This document shows, piece by piece, positions 30,225 to 40,300 of a DNA stretch of 46,650 nucleotides; the first letter of the stretch is position 1, and every line of letters starts with the position of its first letter. The stretch comes from a virus. The notes beneath the pieces were generated by a model. The model was not told where the DNA came from. It did no database searches and saw only the letters and a list, made by a program, of their open reading frames with translations. The translations under genes and the position numbers were made by a program. The stretch lies in IMG/VR virus record IMGVR_UViG_3300042402_004657, positions 1 through 46,650 of that record, one strand, 5' to 3'.

Positions 30225-32174
30225 ATGGCAGAAGATAGAAAAGGGTTTTATGAGTATCTCAAAAGTTTAGGTATCGCAGATGATGATGCAAAAGCAGGTG
30301 CAGATAGGTATCAAAAATCTATTGATGAAGTAGCATCAAAAGCAGCTAGATCATCTAGATCAACAAGCACCACTAGTGGTACTGGTAGTGTTATTAATGC
30401 ATTAGGTGCCGGTTTTATTGACCAACAAGTAAATACATTAGGTAGAATTAGTACAAGTACAGGTAAGGCAATACTTGAGGGTATTACCAAAAGCGCTTCA
30501 CTTAATCCAGTAACAATTATAAAAGGTGTATTAGATGGTGCATTAAAAGGTGGTGAAGCCATACTTGGGGATTTAGCTGAATTAGACAAAGAATTACTAG
30601 AACGAGTTAGAGGTGCAGGAGGATATGTGGGGGATGCTGCAACAGACATGATGAGATCAGTTAGGGTTGCCATGATTGCAGCTCAAGAAGCTGGAGCATC
30701 TACAGATGATACATTAGGGGCAGTAAAAAGCCTAATGGAAAACTCTGAAAGAATGTCTATCTATGCAGAAAAAACAATTTCAGATGGAATGCTAGCTTCC
30801 GTTGCTTTTACCAAAAATGCTAGAACAATATTAGAAAATGCTGAAAACTTTAGAAACGTTGGTATAGGTTTAGATGATGCATCTAAATCAATTACAGCCA
30901 TAGGTATGGATTCGGTAAAGTTAGGTTTAAGCGCTAAAGCAACTTCTGAAACATTAATTAAAAATTTAGGTAGCTTAAATGCATACGGATTCCAAAACGG
31001 AATTAAAGGTTTAGGTAAAATGGTCCAAGAGGCACAATCACTTAAAATCAATATGGATGATGTGCTAAAGGTTGCTGATAAATTATATGATCCAGAAAGT
31101 GCAATTAACCTTGCTGCAAATCTACAAGTTGTTGGAGGTGCGTTTGGTGATTTAGGTGACCCAATTAAATTAATGTATGATGCTACAAACAATGTTGAAT
31201 CATTACAAACAAGTATTATTGGTGCAGCTAGAAGTTTAGCAACATATAATGTTGAACAAGGTAGGTTTGAAGTAACAGGAGTCAATTTAAGACGTGCTAA
31301 AGCTATGTCTGATGCTTTAGGTATATCAATGGGTGAATTAACTAATATGGCTGTTAAAGGGGCTGCCAAGTTTGAAGCGATGAGTCAATTAGACATATTC
31401 CCATCTTTAAATGATGAACAAAAAGAATTTGTTTCAAATTTAGCCACAATGAAAGATGGTAAAGTTGGTTTTGATATTCCTAAAAGTATGGTCGAAAGAC
31501 TTGGTTTAGATAACGTTAAAGATGGTTTCGTTGGATTAAGTGATTTATCAGATAAACAAATTGTGCAACTACAAGCGATGCAAAAAAGTGCAGCAGATGA
31601 AAAACCAATAGACATCGCAAGAAATCAATTTAATGAAACAACAAAAATATTAAATGTTGCAACAGCAATTTACTTAAGGATGATGGATGATGGAAGAAAG
31701 GGACCAATAGGTCAAACAGCATCAAAAGGTATGGAAGCAGCAGCTAATTTTATGCAAAAAACATTTAACCCATCTGAAGATAGTAGTGGAGAAACGGTTA
31801 AAAAATTAGCTGGCGCAGCAATAGATGCTGGTGGTGAGGCAATGTCTGCAGTTGCAGATTATATGAAAAATTTAAGTCCAGAGATGATGGAAACACTTGG
31901 TTTACTTAAGAAAAAACTTAGTGAAGCAGCAAAAGATATAAATGTTGAAGATCTTAAAAATAAAGGAGGAAATATGCTTGAAAAGGGAGGTGAAAAAGTA
32001 AAAGAAGCATATGATGAAATTAAAAAATTCTTTGGTGAACTTACTGTAAAAGTTGATATCAACAGCAATAGTCCTGAATTAGCTGGTATTGTGGTTAACG
32101 AAATAGACAGAAACCCACAATTAAAAGCTACTCTAGCTTCTAATATAGTTAAGAGTACTAACAACTACACATAA
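30225..32174 (+). CDS. Probable tail tape measure protein
   Basis: 649 residues, long helical, Ala/Gly/Lys-rich, with repeated short motifs such as L-K-G-G-E-A-I-L-G-D-L and G-A-K-F-E-A-M, and no Cys. The central region (A-T-S-E-T-L-I-K-N-L-G-S-L-N-A-Y, D-P-E-S-A-I-N-L-A-A-N-L) resembles tape measure proteins. By the usual rule of about 1.5 angstrom per residue it would measure a tail near 97 nm, close to T4 (gp29 has 590 residues). It follows the tube and chaperone genes, the standard order. The C-terminal ~60 residues end in a beta-like segment. Confidence 0.65.
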   Translation: MAEDRKGFYEYLKSLGIADDDAKAGADRYQKSIDEVASKAARSSRSTSTTSGTGSVINALGAGFIDQQVNTLGRISTSTGKAILEGITKSASLNPVTIIKGVLDGALKGGEAILGDLAELDKELLERVRGAGGYVGDAATDMMRSVRVAMIAAQEAGASTDDTLGAVKSLMENSERMSIYAEKTISDGMLASVAFTKNARTILENAENFRNVGIGLDDASKSITAIGMDSVKLGLSAKATSETLIKNLGSLNAYGFQNGIKGLGKMVQEAQSLKINMDDVLKVADKLYDPESAINLAANLQVVGGAFGDLGDPIKLMYDATNNVESLQTSIIGAARSLATYNVEQGRFEVTGVNLRRAKAMSDALGISMGELTNMAVKGAAKFEAMSQLDIFPSLNDEQKEFVSNLATMKDGKVGFDIPKSMVERLGLDNVKDGFVGLSDLSDKQIVQLQAMQKSAADEKPIDIARNQFNETTKILNVATAIYLRMMDDGRKGPIGQTASKGMEAAANFMQKTFNPSEDSSGETVKKLAGAAIDAGGEAMSAVADYMKNLSPEMMETLGLLKKKLSEAAKDINVEDLKNKGGNMLEKGGEKVKEAYDEIKKFFGELTVKVDINSNSPELAGIVVNEIDRNPQLKATLASNIVKSTNNYT

Positions 32175-32190
32175 TAAAATTATAAATTAT

Positions 32191-32199
32191 CTATTTATT
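32191..32199 (+). promoter_or_regulatory. Late-promoter-like motif CTATTTATT
   Basis: CTATTTATT 14 bases before the ATG at 32214. Confidence 0.45.
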
Positions 32200-32213
32200 A
32201 GATAAACGAATAG

Positions 32214-35200
32214 ATGCCAAGCTACTTAGATTTCAATGCAACAAAAAAGTTTAGGGATGAATTATTATTAAAAACCCTAAACGTTCCCAATGGTCCTCAG
32301 ACTTTTGGTAGCACAAACTATTCTATCCAAAAAACCAACAGTTTTTCTAATAAGGATCAAGGTGATGTTGTTTTAAATTCAGAGACATCTAGAGATAAAC
32401 AAATAATAGCAACAGAAAACAGTAATAGATTTAGTCCTGAAGAAAGTAATTATGTTGTTGTTGAAAATGTTAGAAACATTGTATCTACTGACAATGTTGG
32501 TGTATATCCATACTTCCCAATTGCTGGAAACATATTAGGTAGAGGCTTAATAGGTGCGTTAGATACCAAAAACTACGAATTTGAATCTAAATTAGCAAAA
32601 TTTGCAAACTATCATTTATCTGAAAGTCCAGATGGACCAGTTCAAGCTAGAATTAGACAAAACTTAGAAACCGCAACATTAGGAAGAGTTAGAGCATTAG
32701 ATGCTTTAAATGGTAATTTATCTACAGCAATTAATATAGTAACAGGTAAAGAAAAACTAATTGAAAGAAATTATAAAATAACTGTTGCAAAAACATTAGC
32801 TGGTAAAGCTATTGATTTTGTTCAAACAGTCGCTGGTGTAGAATTTCCATTTTCTGAAATACCTGGTGATTACTTAAGTAACCCAGCAAATCCCGTTATT
32901 AATAGACCAGTTCCAAAAAGTGAATTAGGTAAAATATTTCAAGATGCAACTGGTGTACTAGGTTCTTTATTAGGTATTCAAAGAAGACCAAAAGCTAGTA
33001 GAAAACCATCAGACTTGATGATTGAATACTTAAGTGATGGTCAAAAAGGTATATTATATGATAACTTATCTTTTTCAACATATGCACCAAACTATACAAC
33101 AACAGCTAGATCACAAAACTCTAGTAAATTATTTAATTTTGTAGATAAGGTTGCTGCTGGAATTAATAAAGTTATAGGTAGAGAAGCACCAGCAGGTAAA
33201 GCATACATTGGTGATGATAGAGGGAATGATGTAAAAGATACAATAGCAGACTTTAATGGTAATAAAACAAGAAGTCCATATTATCTCTCATTACTATTTG
33301 ATGAAACTGCAACAAGATTATTTCATAGTGAAAGAAACATTTCAGAAAGAGGAGCAATACCTGGTAAGTTAACATGGTACAGTCCTAATAGTAAAAATAA
33401 ATTAGGTGTACATAATCTAGAATATCAAAGTGAGAGCTCTGTATTTGAAGGTACATTATCTACGAAACACACTTTCAGAGATGATTCTATTTTAGGTAAA
33501 ACACAAGAGTTATTAAATTCATTACCTAAAGATGGTGGTCAATCAAGGTCACATGTTGCTAATGTTATTGATCAAACAAGTAGAATATTCAGAGAAGGTG
33601 ATACATTTATTTCTAGAGGTTCTGCAATAAAATATATTGACAAAGCAACAGGTAAACAAGACGGTACTGAATATTGTAGAGTATGGACAAAGGATAGATC
33701 TTACATGAACTATTCTGATACAATGAAAAGAACTGGGTTAATAAGAAAAGTAGAAGATAGTGTTTTATCGACACCTTGGAATTTGAATATAGCCCCAATG
33801 TCTAATGGTAATGGTTCTTTTGATAAGAGTTCAACTAATATTGATGCCGTTGCAGGTAAGGTTAAAAAATATATGTTTTCTCTTGAGAATCTTTCATGGA
33901 AAACATCAAACAAGTTTGGTTATACATATGATGATTTACCATATTGCGAAAGAGGTCCAAACGGTGGACGTGTAATGTGGTTTCCACCATATGATTTAAA
34001 AGTTAATGAAACAAATAGTGTCAATTGGGATAAAAATAGTTTTTTAGGTAGACCAGAACCAATATACACATATCAAAATACAGAAAGAAGTGGAACAGTA
34101 TCATTTAAAGTTATTGTTGACCATCCAAGTATATTAAATTTATTAATAAAAGAAATAACGGACGAACAAGCAGAAGAATATTTAAATTCTGTCTTTGCTG
34201 GCTGTCAAGATATTGATTTTTATACATTAGTTAGAAAATATACAACATTAGATAGAAGTGATTTAGAATTAATACAAGCATATCTTGAATATTATAGAGA
34301 CGGTAAAACAGTTGATGAATTAGATTCTATTGAATTTAGAAAGATTGCTGGAGAATCAACAACAACACCAGGAACAAAAACAGAAGGAAAAGAAGCTAGT
34401 GAAGAACTTCCTACACCAATCAAATATACTGGCTTTTTATTTTTCCCTAATGACATACCATTTCCACAAGACGACATCTATGCTAATCAGACTTATGGTG
34501 ACGTCTATTCTGGTTATACAAAAGCGGAGACTAAAACATTATTTAATACAAAACTTAATAGTGAATTAACTCAGATATTAACAGTTAACACACCAAATAA
34601 TATTTCAGATAGAAAAACAATTTATGGTGAAGTACCAACAGGAACAGTAGCAGATTTAGTTACAAGAACTCAAGGTCAAATAACATCTGCGTTTCAATTA
34701 CTAGAAGGTAACTATACATCATTAACAACAACATTAAATGCAATAAAAGCTGAATTAGTAAAAAATAATTTAAAAAGTATTGAGATTGATTTGGAATCAT
34801 CAACATCATTTGTTGCTGATGATAAGTATAATATTAAATTATCATACAGAAGATCAGATAGTATTGTTAAACACATTTTAAAAACATTATCAAAAAATAA
34901 TGATGTACCATCAACTCTTTCCAAATATTGGACAAAAACTATAAGTGAATTAAACTCAAATCCAGCACAAACTAAAGAAAAGAAAATATTAAATTTAAAA
35001 GATTTGGGTTATGGTGAAGATATGAATGGTGATATTATTATTAATTTCACAAACAAAGGAGAAAATGCAACAAGAACAGGACCGGAAGGTTATGATTGTC
35101 ACAAACAAGAAATAAAAAATACTGGAGGGTTAAAAAAATATGCACCAGTAACATTTTATTGTAGATCGGTTGATGTTAAAATTAATGCGTATACTAAACC

Positions 35201-36986
35201 AACACAAATTCCAGCTAAACCAGGAACTGAAACCCCAGGTACAACATCTGTTGGTTCAGAAACAATTGATATAACCGTTAACAAGGTACCAAAAAATAGA
35301 AAACCACCTTTAGATATTGTTAAGAAATTAATAATGAAAACATTATCTGAATGTTTTTACTTTAAGAAATTAGAAGAAACAGATCCTGTTGTTTTTAATT
35401 CACTTAAACAAAAGTTTAGATACTTTCATCCAGCATTTCACTCAATGACACCTGAAGGTTTAAATACTAGATTAACATTCTTACAACAATGTATTAGACC
35501 GGGTGACACAATACCAATTAAAGGGTTAAGCGCTGAAGGTAATGGTGGATCTCTTGATGCTAGAAATACAACATTTGGACCACCACCAGTATGTGTTTTA
35601 AGAATTGGTGATTTTTATCATTCAAAAATTGTAATAACAAACCTAAACATTACATTTGAAAACTCTACCTGGGATTTAAATCCTGAAGGTATTGGTGTTC
35701 AACCAATGATTGCGGATGTGACATTACAAATAAACTTTATTGGTGGTCAAGGTATTAAAGAACCAGTTGCAAAATTACAAAATGCATTAAGTTCTAACTT
35801 CTATGCTAATACTGAAATATATGACTATAGAGCAGATTCAACAGTAAATCAAAAAGATCTACAAGCATTCAATATAGACTTCTTAGAAAAATTAATAGGT
35901 AAAGTTGAAACACCAAAAATACCTGGAATCAATACATCACAAAACCCTAAAAAAGAAGGAAAATATATTGGTACTTTATCAGCAGCGCAAATGAGTTACC
36001 AGCAAAATAGAGACAATTTATTAGCTGCAACAAATGAGTATTTTGATAAATTTAAAGAAACGTATAATAAGTTATTAAAAACATATGGTAATGAAATTCT
36101 ACCTTTATTTATTTCACCAACATATAGAACAACAAATCAATTAGATGTTCAGGATACTCTTAACACAACAACACAAATAACCTTATTAGGAAACTATAAG
36201 AAGACAAGAGATTTTATAAACTTATATGGTAGATTAGAAACAAAGCTTTTAGAAAAAGTTTCAGCATCTGATCATAATATTATTTTAGACTTGGATATGG
36301 ATTCTGGTTCTACAAAATACGAAAGATCAAGAGCGATTATTGACCCATATATTAAAAAAACGGTAACTGAATTCTTAAACAGTATTAAGGATGAACAAAT
36401 GATAAAAGAACTTGAAACTAATAGAAACAAATTCATTGAATTAGTTGATGGTTTTAATTTTATTATGGAAACAAATGGTAAAGATGCAAGAATAGACGGA
36501 GAAACACCAACTATTGTTAGCTTAACAGATTTTAACGTTCAAAAATTCTATGAACAGTATGATGAAGCAATTAAACTTGTAAAAGATAAACATTCAATGT
36601 TTACCGCTGAATTAAATACATCAATTGATTTTGCTGACCCATCATTTACAGACGACCTTTATAAACAACTATTGGCGTTCATAATTAAAAACAACGTTGA
36701 TAAAATTTTAAAAGAATACGAGAATTCACCAGATAATAAATTATTTGATAAAAATGCTATTAACAAAATAGAAAGAAGATTAAATAAATTTATTAAAAAA
36801 GCATTAGATATTGACGAGAAGAAATTTAAATATAAAAAGGTACAGAATAAAAAGGATTTTAAACCATACGCAGTTACAATTACTGGATCAATAACAGGTC
36901 CACAACAAGAAAAACTGAACAACGTACATGGTTTAAAAGATAATTCAACAGAATCAAAGTTAAACTTTTCTAAAGTTATTAAGTAA
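32214..36986 (+). CDS. Giant baseplate protein with an OmpA-like domain
   Basis: 1590 residues. No single T4 counterpart is recognised. The region about 735-1005 has the order of an OmpA-type peptidoglycan-binding domain: L-F-F-P-N-D-I-P-F, then I-E-I-D-L-E-S-S-T-S, then Y-N-I-K-L-S-Y-R-R-S-D-S-I-V (the N-x-x-L-S-x-R-R-A-x-x-V signature), L-G-Y-G-E-D and R-S-V-D-V-K-I. A later conserved-looking block (about 1075-1185) includes W-D-L-N-P-E-G-I-G-V-Q-P. The C-terminal ~250 residues are Lys-rich helices. It sits between the tape measure and gp53-like genes, hence a baseplate or wedge component. The stop overlaps the next start (TAATG). Confidence 0.6.
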   Translation: MPSYLDFNATKKFRDELLLKTLNVPNGPQTFGSTNYSIQKTNSFSNKDQGDVVLNSETSRDKQIIATENSNRFSPEESNYVVVENVRNIVSTDNVGVYPYFPIAGNILGRGLIGALDTKNYEFESKLAKFANYHLSESPDGPVQARIRQNLETATLGRVRALDALNGNLSTAINIVTGKEKLIERNYKITVAKTLAGKAIDFVQTVAGVEFPFSEIPGDYLSNPANPVINRPVPKSELGKIFQDATGVLGSLLGIQRRPKASRKPSDLMIEYLSDGQKGILYDNLSFSTYAPNYTTTARSQNSSKLFNFVDKVAAGINKVIGREAPAGKAYIGDDRGNDVKDTIADFNGNKTRSPYYLSLLFDETATRLFHSERNISERGAIPGKLTWYSPNSKNKLGVHNLEYQSESSVFEGTLSTKHTFRDDSILGKTQELLNSLPKDGGQSRSHVANVIDQTSRIFREGDTFISRGSAIKYIDKATGKQDGTEYCRVWTKDRSYMNYSDTMKRTGLIRKVEDSVLSTPWNLNIAPMSNGNGSFDKSSTNIDAVAGKVKKYMFSLENLSWKTSNKFGYTYDDLPYCERGPNGGRVMWFPPYDLKVNETNSVNWDKNSFLGRPEPIYTYQNTERSGTVSFKVIVDHPSILNLLIKEITDEQAEEYLNSVFAGCQDIDFYTLVRKYTTLDRSDLELIQAYLEYYRDGKTVDELDSIEFRKIAGESTTTPGTKTEGKEASEELPTPIKYTGFLFFPNDIPFPQDDIYANQTYGDVYSGYTKAETKTLFNTKLNSELTQILTVNTPNNISDRKTIYGEVPTGTVADLVTRTQGQITSAFQLLEGNYTSLTTTLNAIKAELVKNNLKSIEIDLESSTSFVADDKYNIKLSYRRSDSIVKHILKTLSKNNDVPSTLSKYWTKTISELNSNPAQTKEKKILNLKDLGYGEDMNGDIIINFTNKGENATRTGPEGYDCHKQEIKNTGGLKKYAPVTFYCRSVDVKINAYTKPTQIPAKPGTETPGTTSVGSETIDITVNKVPKNRKPPLDIVKKLIMKTLSECFYFKKLEETDPVVFNSLKQKFRYFHPAFHSMTPEGLNTRLTFLQQCIRPGDTIPIKGLSAEGNGGSLDARNTTFGPPPVCVLRIGDFYHSKIVITNLNITFENSTWDLNPEGIGVQPMIADVTLQINFIGGQGIKEPVAKLQNALSSNFYANTEIYDYRADSTVNQKDLQAFNIDFLEKLIGKVETPKIPGINTSQNPKKEGKYIGTLSAAQMSYQQNRDNLLAATNEYFDKFKETYNKLLKTYGNEILPLFISPTYRTTNQLDVQDTLNTTTQITLLGNYKKTRDFINLYGRLETKLLEKVSASDHNIILDLDMDSGSTKYERSRAIIDPYIKKTVTEFLNSIKDEQMIKELETNRNKFIELVDGFNFIMETNGKDARIDGETPTIVSLTDFNVQKFYEQYDEAIKLVKDKHSMFTAELNTSIDFADPSFTDDLYKQLLAFIIKNNVDKILKEYENSPDNKLFDKNAINKIERRLNKFIKKALDIDEKKFKYKKVQNKKDFKPYAVTITGSITGPQQEKLNNVHGLKDNSTESKLNFSKVIK

Positions 36987-37306
36987 TGAATCAATATTTT
37001 AACAGATATGAGTATTTCTTAGAGGACGGTGAATTTAAAATTGTACCAGGAATTGAAATATCAGCAAAATCAACCGATAAGTACGTAAAGTATATAAAGG
37101 GTAAAGATAGATTAGATAAGATGTCTCAAGAATACTATAATACACCACTTTTTGGTTGGTTAATTATGCTAGCCAATCCAAAGGTTGGGTCTATTGAGTT
37201 TGACATCCCAGATAATTCAATAATCAGAATTCCGTTTCCTCTTATTAATTCTTTACAAGAATACAAAAAGAACGTAGAATTGTATAAACTATATTATGGG
37301 GAATAA
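36986..37306 (+). CDS. 53: gp53-like baseplate wedge protein (LysM-like)
   Basis: 106 residues. The core G-K-D-R-L-D-K-M-S-Q-E-Y-Y-N-T-P-L-F-G-W-L-I-M-L-A-N, then P-D-N-S-I-I-R-I-P, follows the pattern of T4 gp53 and tail protein X (a LysM-like fold: D-x-L-x-x-I-A-x-x-x-Y-G-x-x-x-x-W-x-x-I-x-x-A-N, then L-x-I-P). T4 gp53 links neighbouring wedges in the baseplate. It is shorter than T4 gp53 (196), essentially the domain alone. It is coupled to both giant baseplate genes: TAATG overlap upstream and 11-base overlap downstream. Confidence 0.72.
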   Translation: MNQYFNRYEYFLEDGEFKIVPGIEISAKSTDKYVKYIKGKDRLDKMSQEYYNTPLFGWLIMLANPKVGSIEFDIPDNSIIRIPFPLINSLQEYKKNVELYKLYYGE

Positions 37307-40300
37307 TAAAATAAGTCAGAATGAAAACATACTTGTAGTAGTCGATCAACAGAATGTAGTTCACGTTGACCCTAATACAGTATTGGATCAAGATGGTCAG
37401 TTACAAAGTAGATTGGTTGATCATGAGAATCTAGTTATGTATGTTAATTTGGAAGCTGATTTAGTTCCCAGAAGTGTTCTTTATTCTGAATCCGAAAAAA
37501 GTACATTAACATCATTAGCATCTGGTACATTTAATATGATGAGAAACCAGGGTGATAAAGATGAGTTTCAAAACAACTTTGATACAAACTGGACCGAAAC
37601 GTTTGTTCCAATATCATCAAAGCAAGATGCAATAAATGCTGTGGTAAATGCATTTGCGGGAACTAATTTAAATAGAGCAAAAAGCTACGATCCAACTGCT
37701 CAGACATTTGGAATTGAAAGTATTAATATTGTTGTTAAGGGTGCTAGTAATATACCGCAAGTATCAATTAACTTTATTGATGTAAGAGGTAAAACATTAT
37801 TTGACTCACCAGAGAATTCTCCATATAAAGCGTTTTTTCACCAACCTTGGCCAATATTTTATTTAACGGTTAAAGGGTATTATGGTAAAGCTATTAGATA
37901 TAGAATACAACTTGTTGATTTTAAAACCAGATTTAATGGTAACACCGGTAACTTTGAAATATCAACAAAATTTGTTGGTTCAACATACGCTTTTCTAAAT
38001 GACATATTACTTCAGAACATTGTTAATGCACCATATATGTATATGGTTGAATCAACTGAGCCATATAAAACAAATCCCAAGACAGGATTTGTAGAAAAGA
38101 AAATATCTAAAACTACAAAGGGTTATTCTATTTTAAAATCGGTTTATTCTGATTATAAAGCAAAGGGATATATCGACAAAGATTTTCCGGTTAAAACACT
38201 TAGAGAACTTTTAATGACAGCCAGCGGCTTAGAAAGTATAATTGAATCAACATTGTTTTCAGAAACTGTTAATCCAAATGTTTTAAGTGATGTGGCAGAA
38301 TATGATAAAGTGTTAGATAACCTAGAAAAAAGAATTATATCATGGGGTAATAGATATTTAAATTCCACTGATACTGTTAAAGAAGATGGTGATGTTATTT
38401 ATTATGCTTTAAATAAAGTAACAAATGATAGAACACAAACATCAAACGGAGCTGCAAGCGCGGATATTATTACTGGAACAACAAATAACCTTTCATTAAA
38501 AAGTATTATAGATAAAGGTATTGCTGATTTAGAAAACAATTTGGCGTTTGGTAAAAAAATTGAAAACAAAAAAGAAATTAAAACAAAAACAATATCATTA
38601 GATTCAATAAGAAATATAAAAGATTTTTATACAACAGAAGGTGGTAAGTTTGGTGTTGCTAATGAAAAATTAATACAAAGAATTAAAGATATACAAAACG
38701 CATTCATTAAAAGTAGAGACAATGTTGAAAAAGCTGTTGAAGCTAAAATGAATGAGGTTATTAGAAATAATGACAATGGATTTGGTTTTGACCCAACAAT
38801 AAGAAACATTTTTGCTGTTATTTTGGCCAATGCTGACACTTATATTAGATTAATGCAGGATGTGCATAGAAAAGCAATTCAAAGATCTAATTTTAGAAAA
38901 GAAGCAATCGTTGGCGAAATCAGCAATAATAAAAATGAAGTTATATATCCTTGGCCAGAAGTTAAGAAAAAGGGTAACAAAGAATCATATACACACTATT
39001 ATCCAGCAGATACTGAAGTTATAAAAACAACGCAAGGTAATAATTTTTCACTTTGGCCAGAAGTTGAGTTTATTGAAACATATAACAGTGTAGCAACCAA
39101 ACGAGTTGATGCTGAAAGCGGTAAAGAAATATTCCCATCAGATTTAATGTTTGTATTTGATGGTAAGGACGAAAAAAGAGAAGTTAGAAATGTAAGTACT
39201 TTATTTAAAATTGGTGAAAAATATCCATATACTGATAAATCATTAGCATCTATATTTTATGAAATATTTGAAAGAGCACAATATATAACATCATATAGTA
39301 ATTTTATATATGATAAAGGATTAGATGAAATTTGCGCTAAAGAATTTGAAACATTAGATAGCGCAATTGAAAGTGATATTGATGTTAGAGAGGTGTTAAA
39401 TCAACAAGTTAAGAGTACACAAACTTTAGTTAATTTTATGTATTCATATTCACAGAGAGAAAGGTATCCATATTATCAAGATAGGTTACCAACAGTTGAG
39501 TATATAAAAGAATTTGTTGATAGAGATTTTGATATTGTAGAATATAATAATGTTGTTTCAGGTAGCACTACCGATACAACATATACAAAATTACAAGCTG
39601 CTCTTGACGATTATAAAATTGATCCATATAGATTAAAAGAGTTTCCATTTAATTCAGAGTTATATCAATCATATCTTGGTAATAAGGTTTTAAATACTAA
39701 TGATTATAAGTTCACGAATATCTTTAAGGTAAATCAGAATGACAATTTCATTAGTTCACCTATTAATTCAGAATCCTGGATATTAAGTGCATATACTAAA
39801 AATATATTTAGTCAAAAAATAACACTTAGTGGCCAAACAAGAAACTTATTAAACACACCATACTTTCACAAACAATTATTTAATGACTTCTTCAAGGGAG
39901 GTGTTTCTGAAAGATATGTTGGTTCTGCTTACATTTTATTAAATTCTTTGCCATATAAAGATCTGGACGATGTTATTGAATTTGATGGTAATAAGGTTCT
40001 TATGTCATCTTTATTTAAAGAGGTTGCAGCAACACACTATGTTCCATATTACTTAATGTTAAAATGGGGTGCGATATATCATAGATATAAAAAATACCTT
40101 AAAGAAGGTGTTGACATTTTAAGTGGGGTTACTGTTTCAATAAATGGATCAACGTTTTTTGACAACGGGACAAACGTACCGTTTAATCTTAGTGCCGTTA
40201 CCCCATCAATGAGTGCTGTCACATATTCATCAAATTCTTATGTTGGGGTTTATCCATATTATCATGGTATATTCCATCAAATAGTAAATGGGTATAGTTT

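Noticed and set aside
30761-31369. 202-codon minus-strand open frame opposite the tape measure gene
   Set aside because: Long antisense frames are expected opposite Ala/Leu/Ser-rich helical genes. The plus-strand protein has the right context and length, and the antisense one has no recognisable domain.
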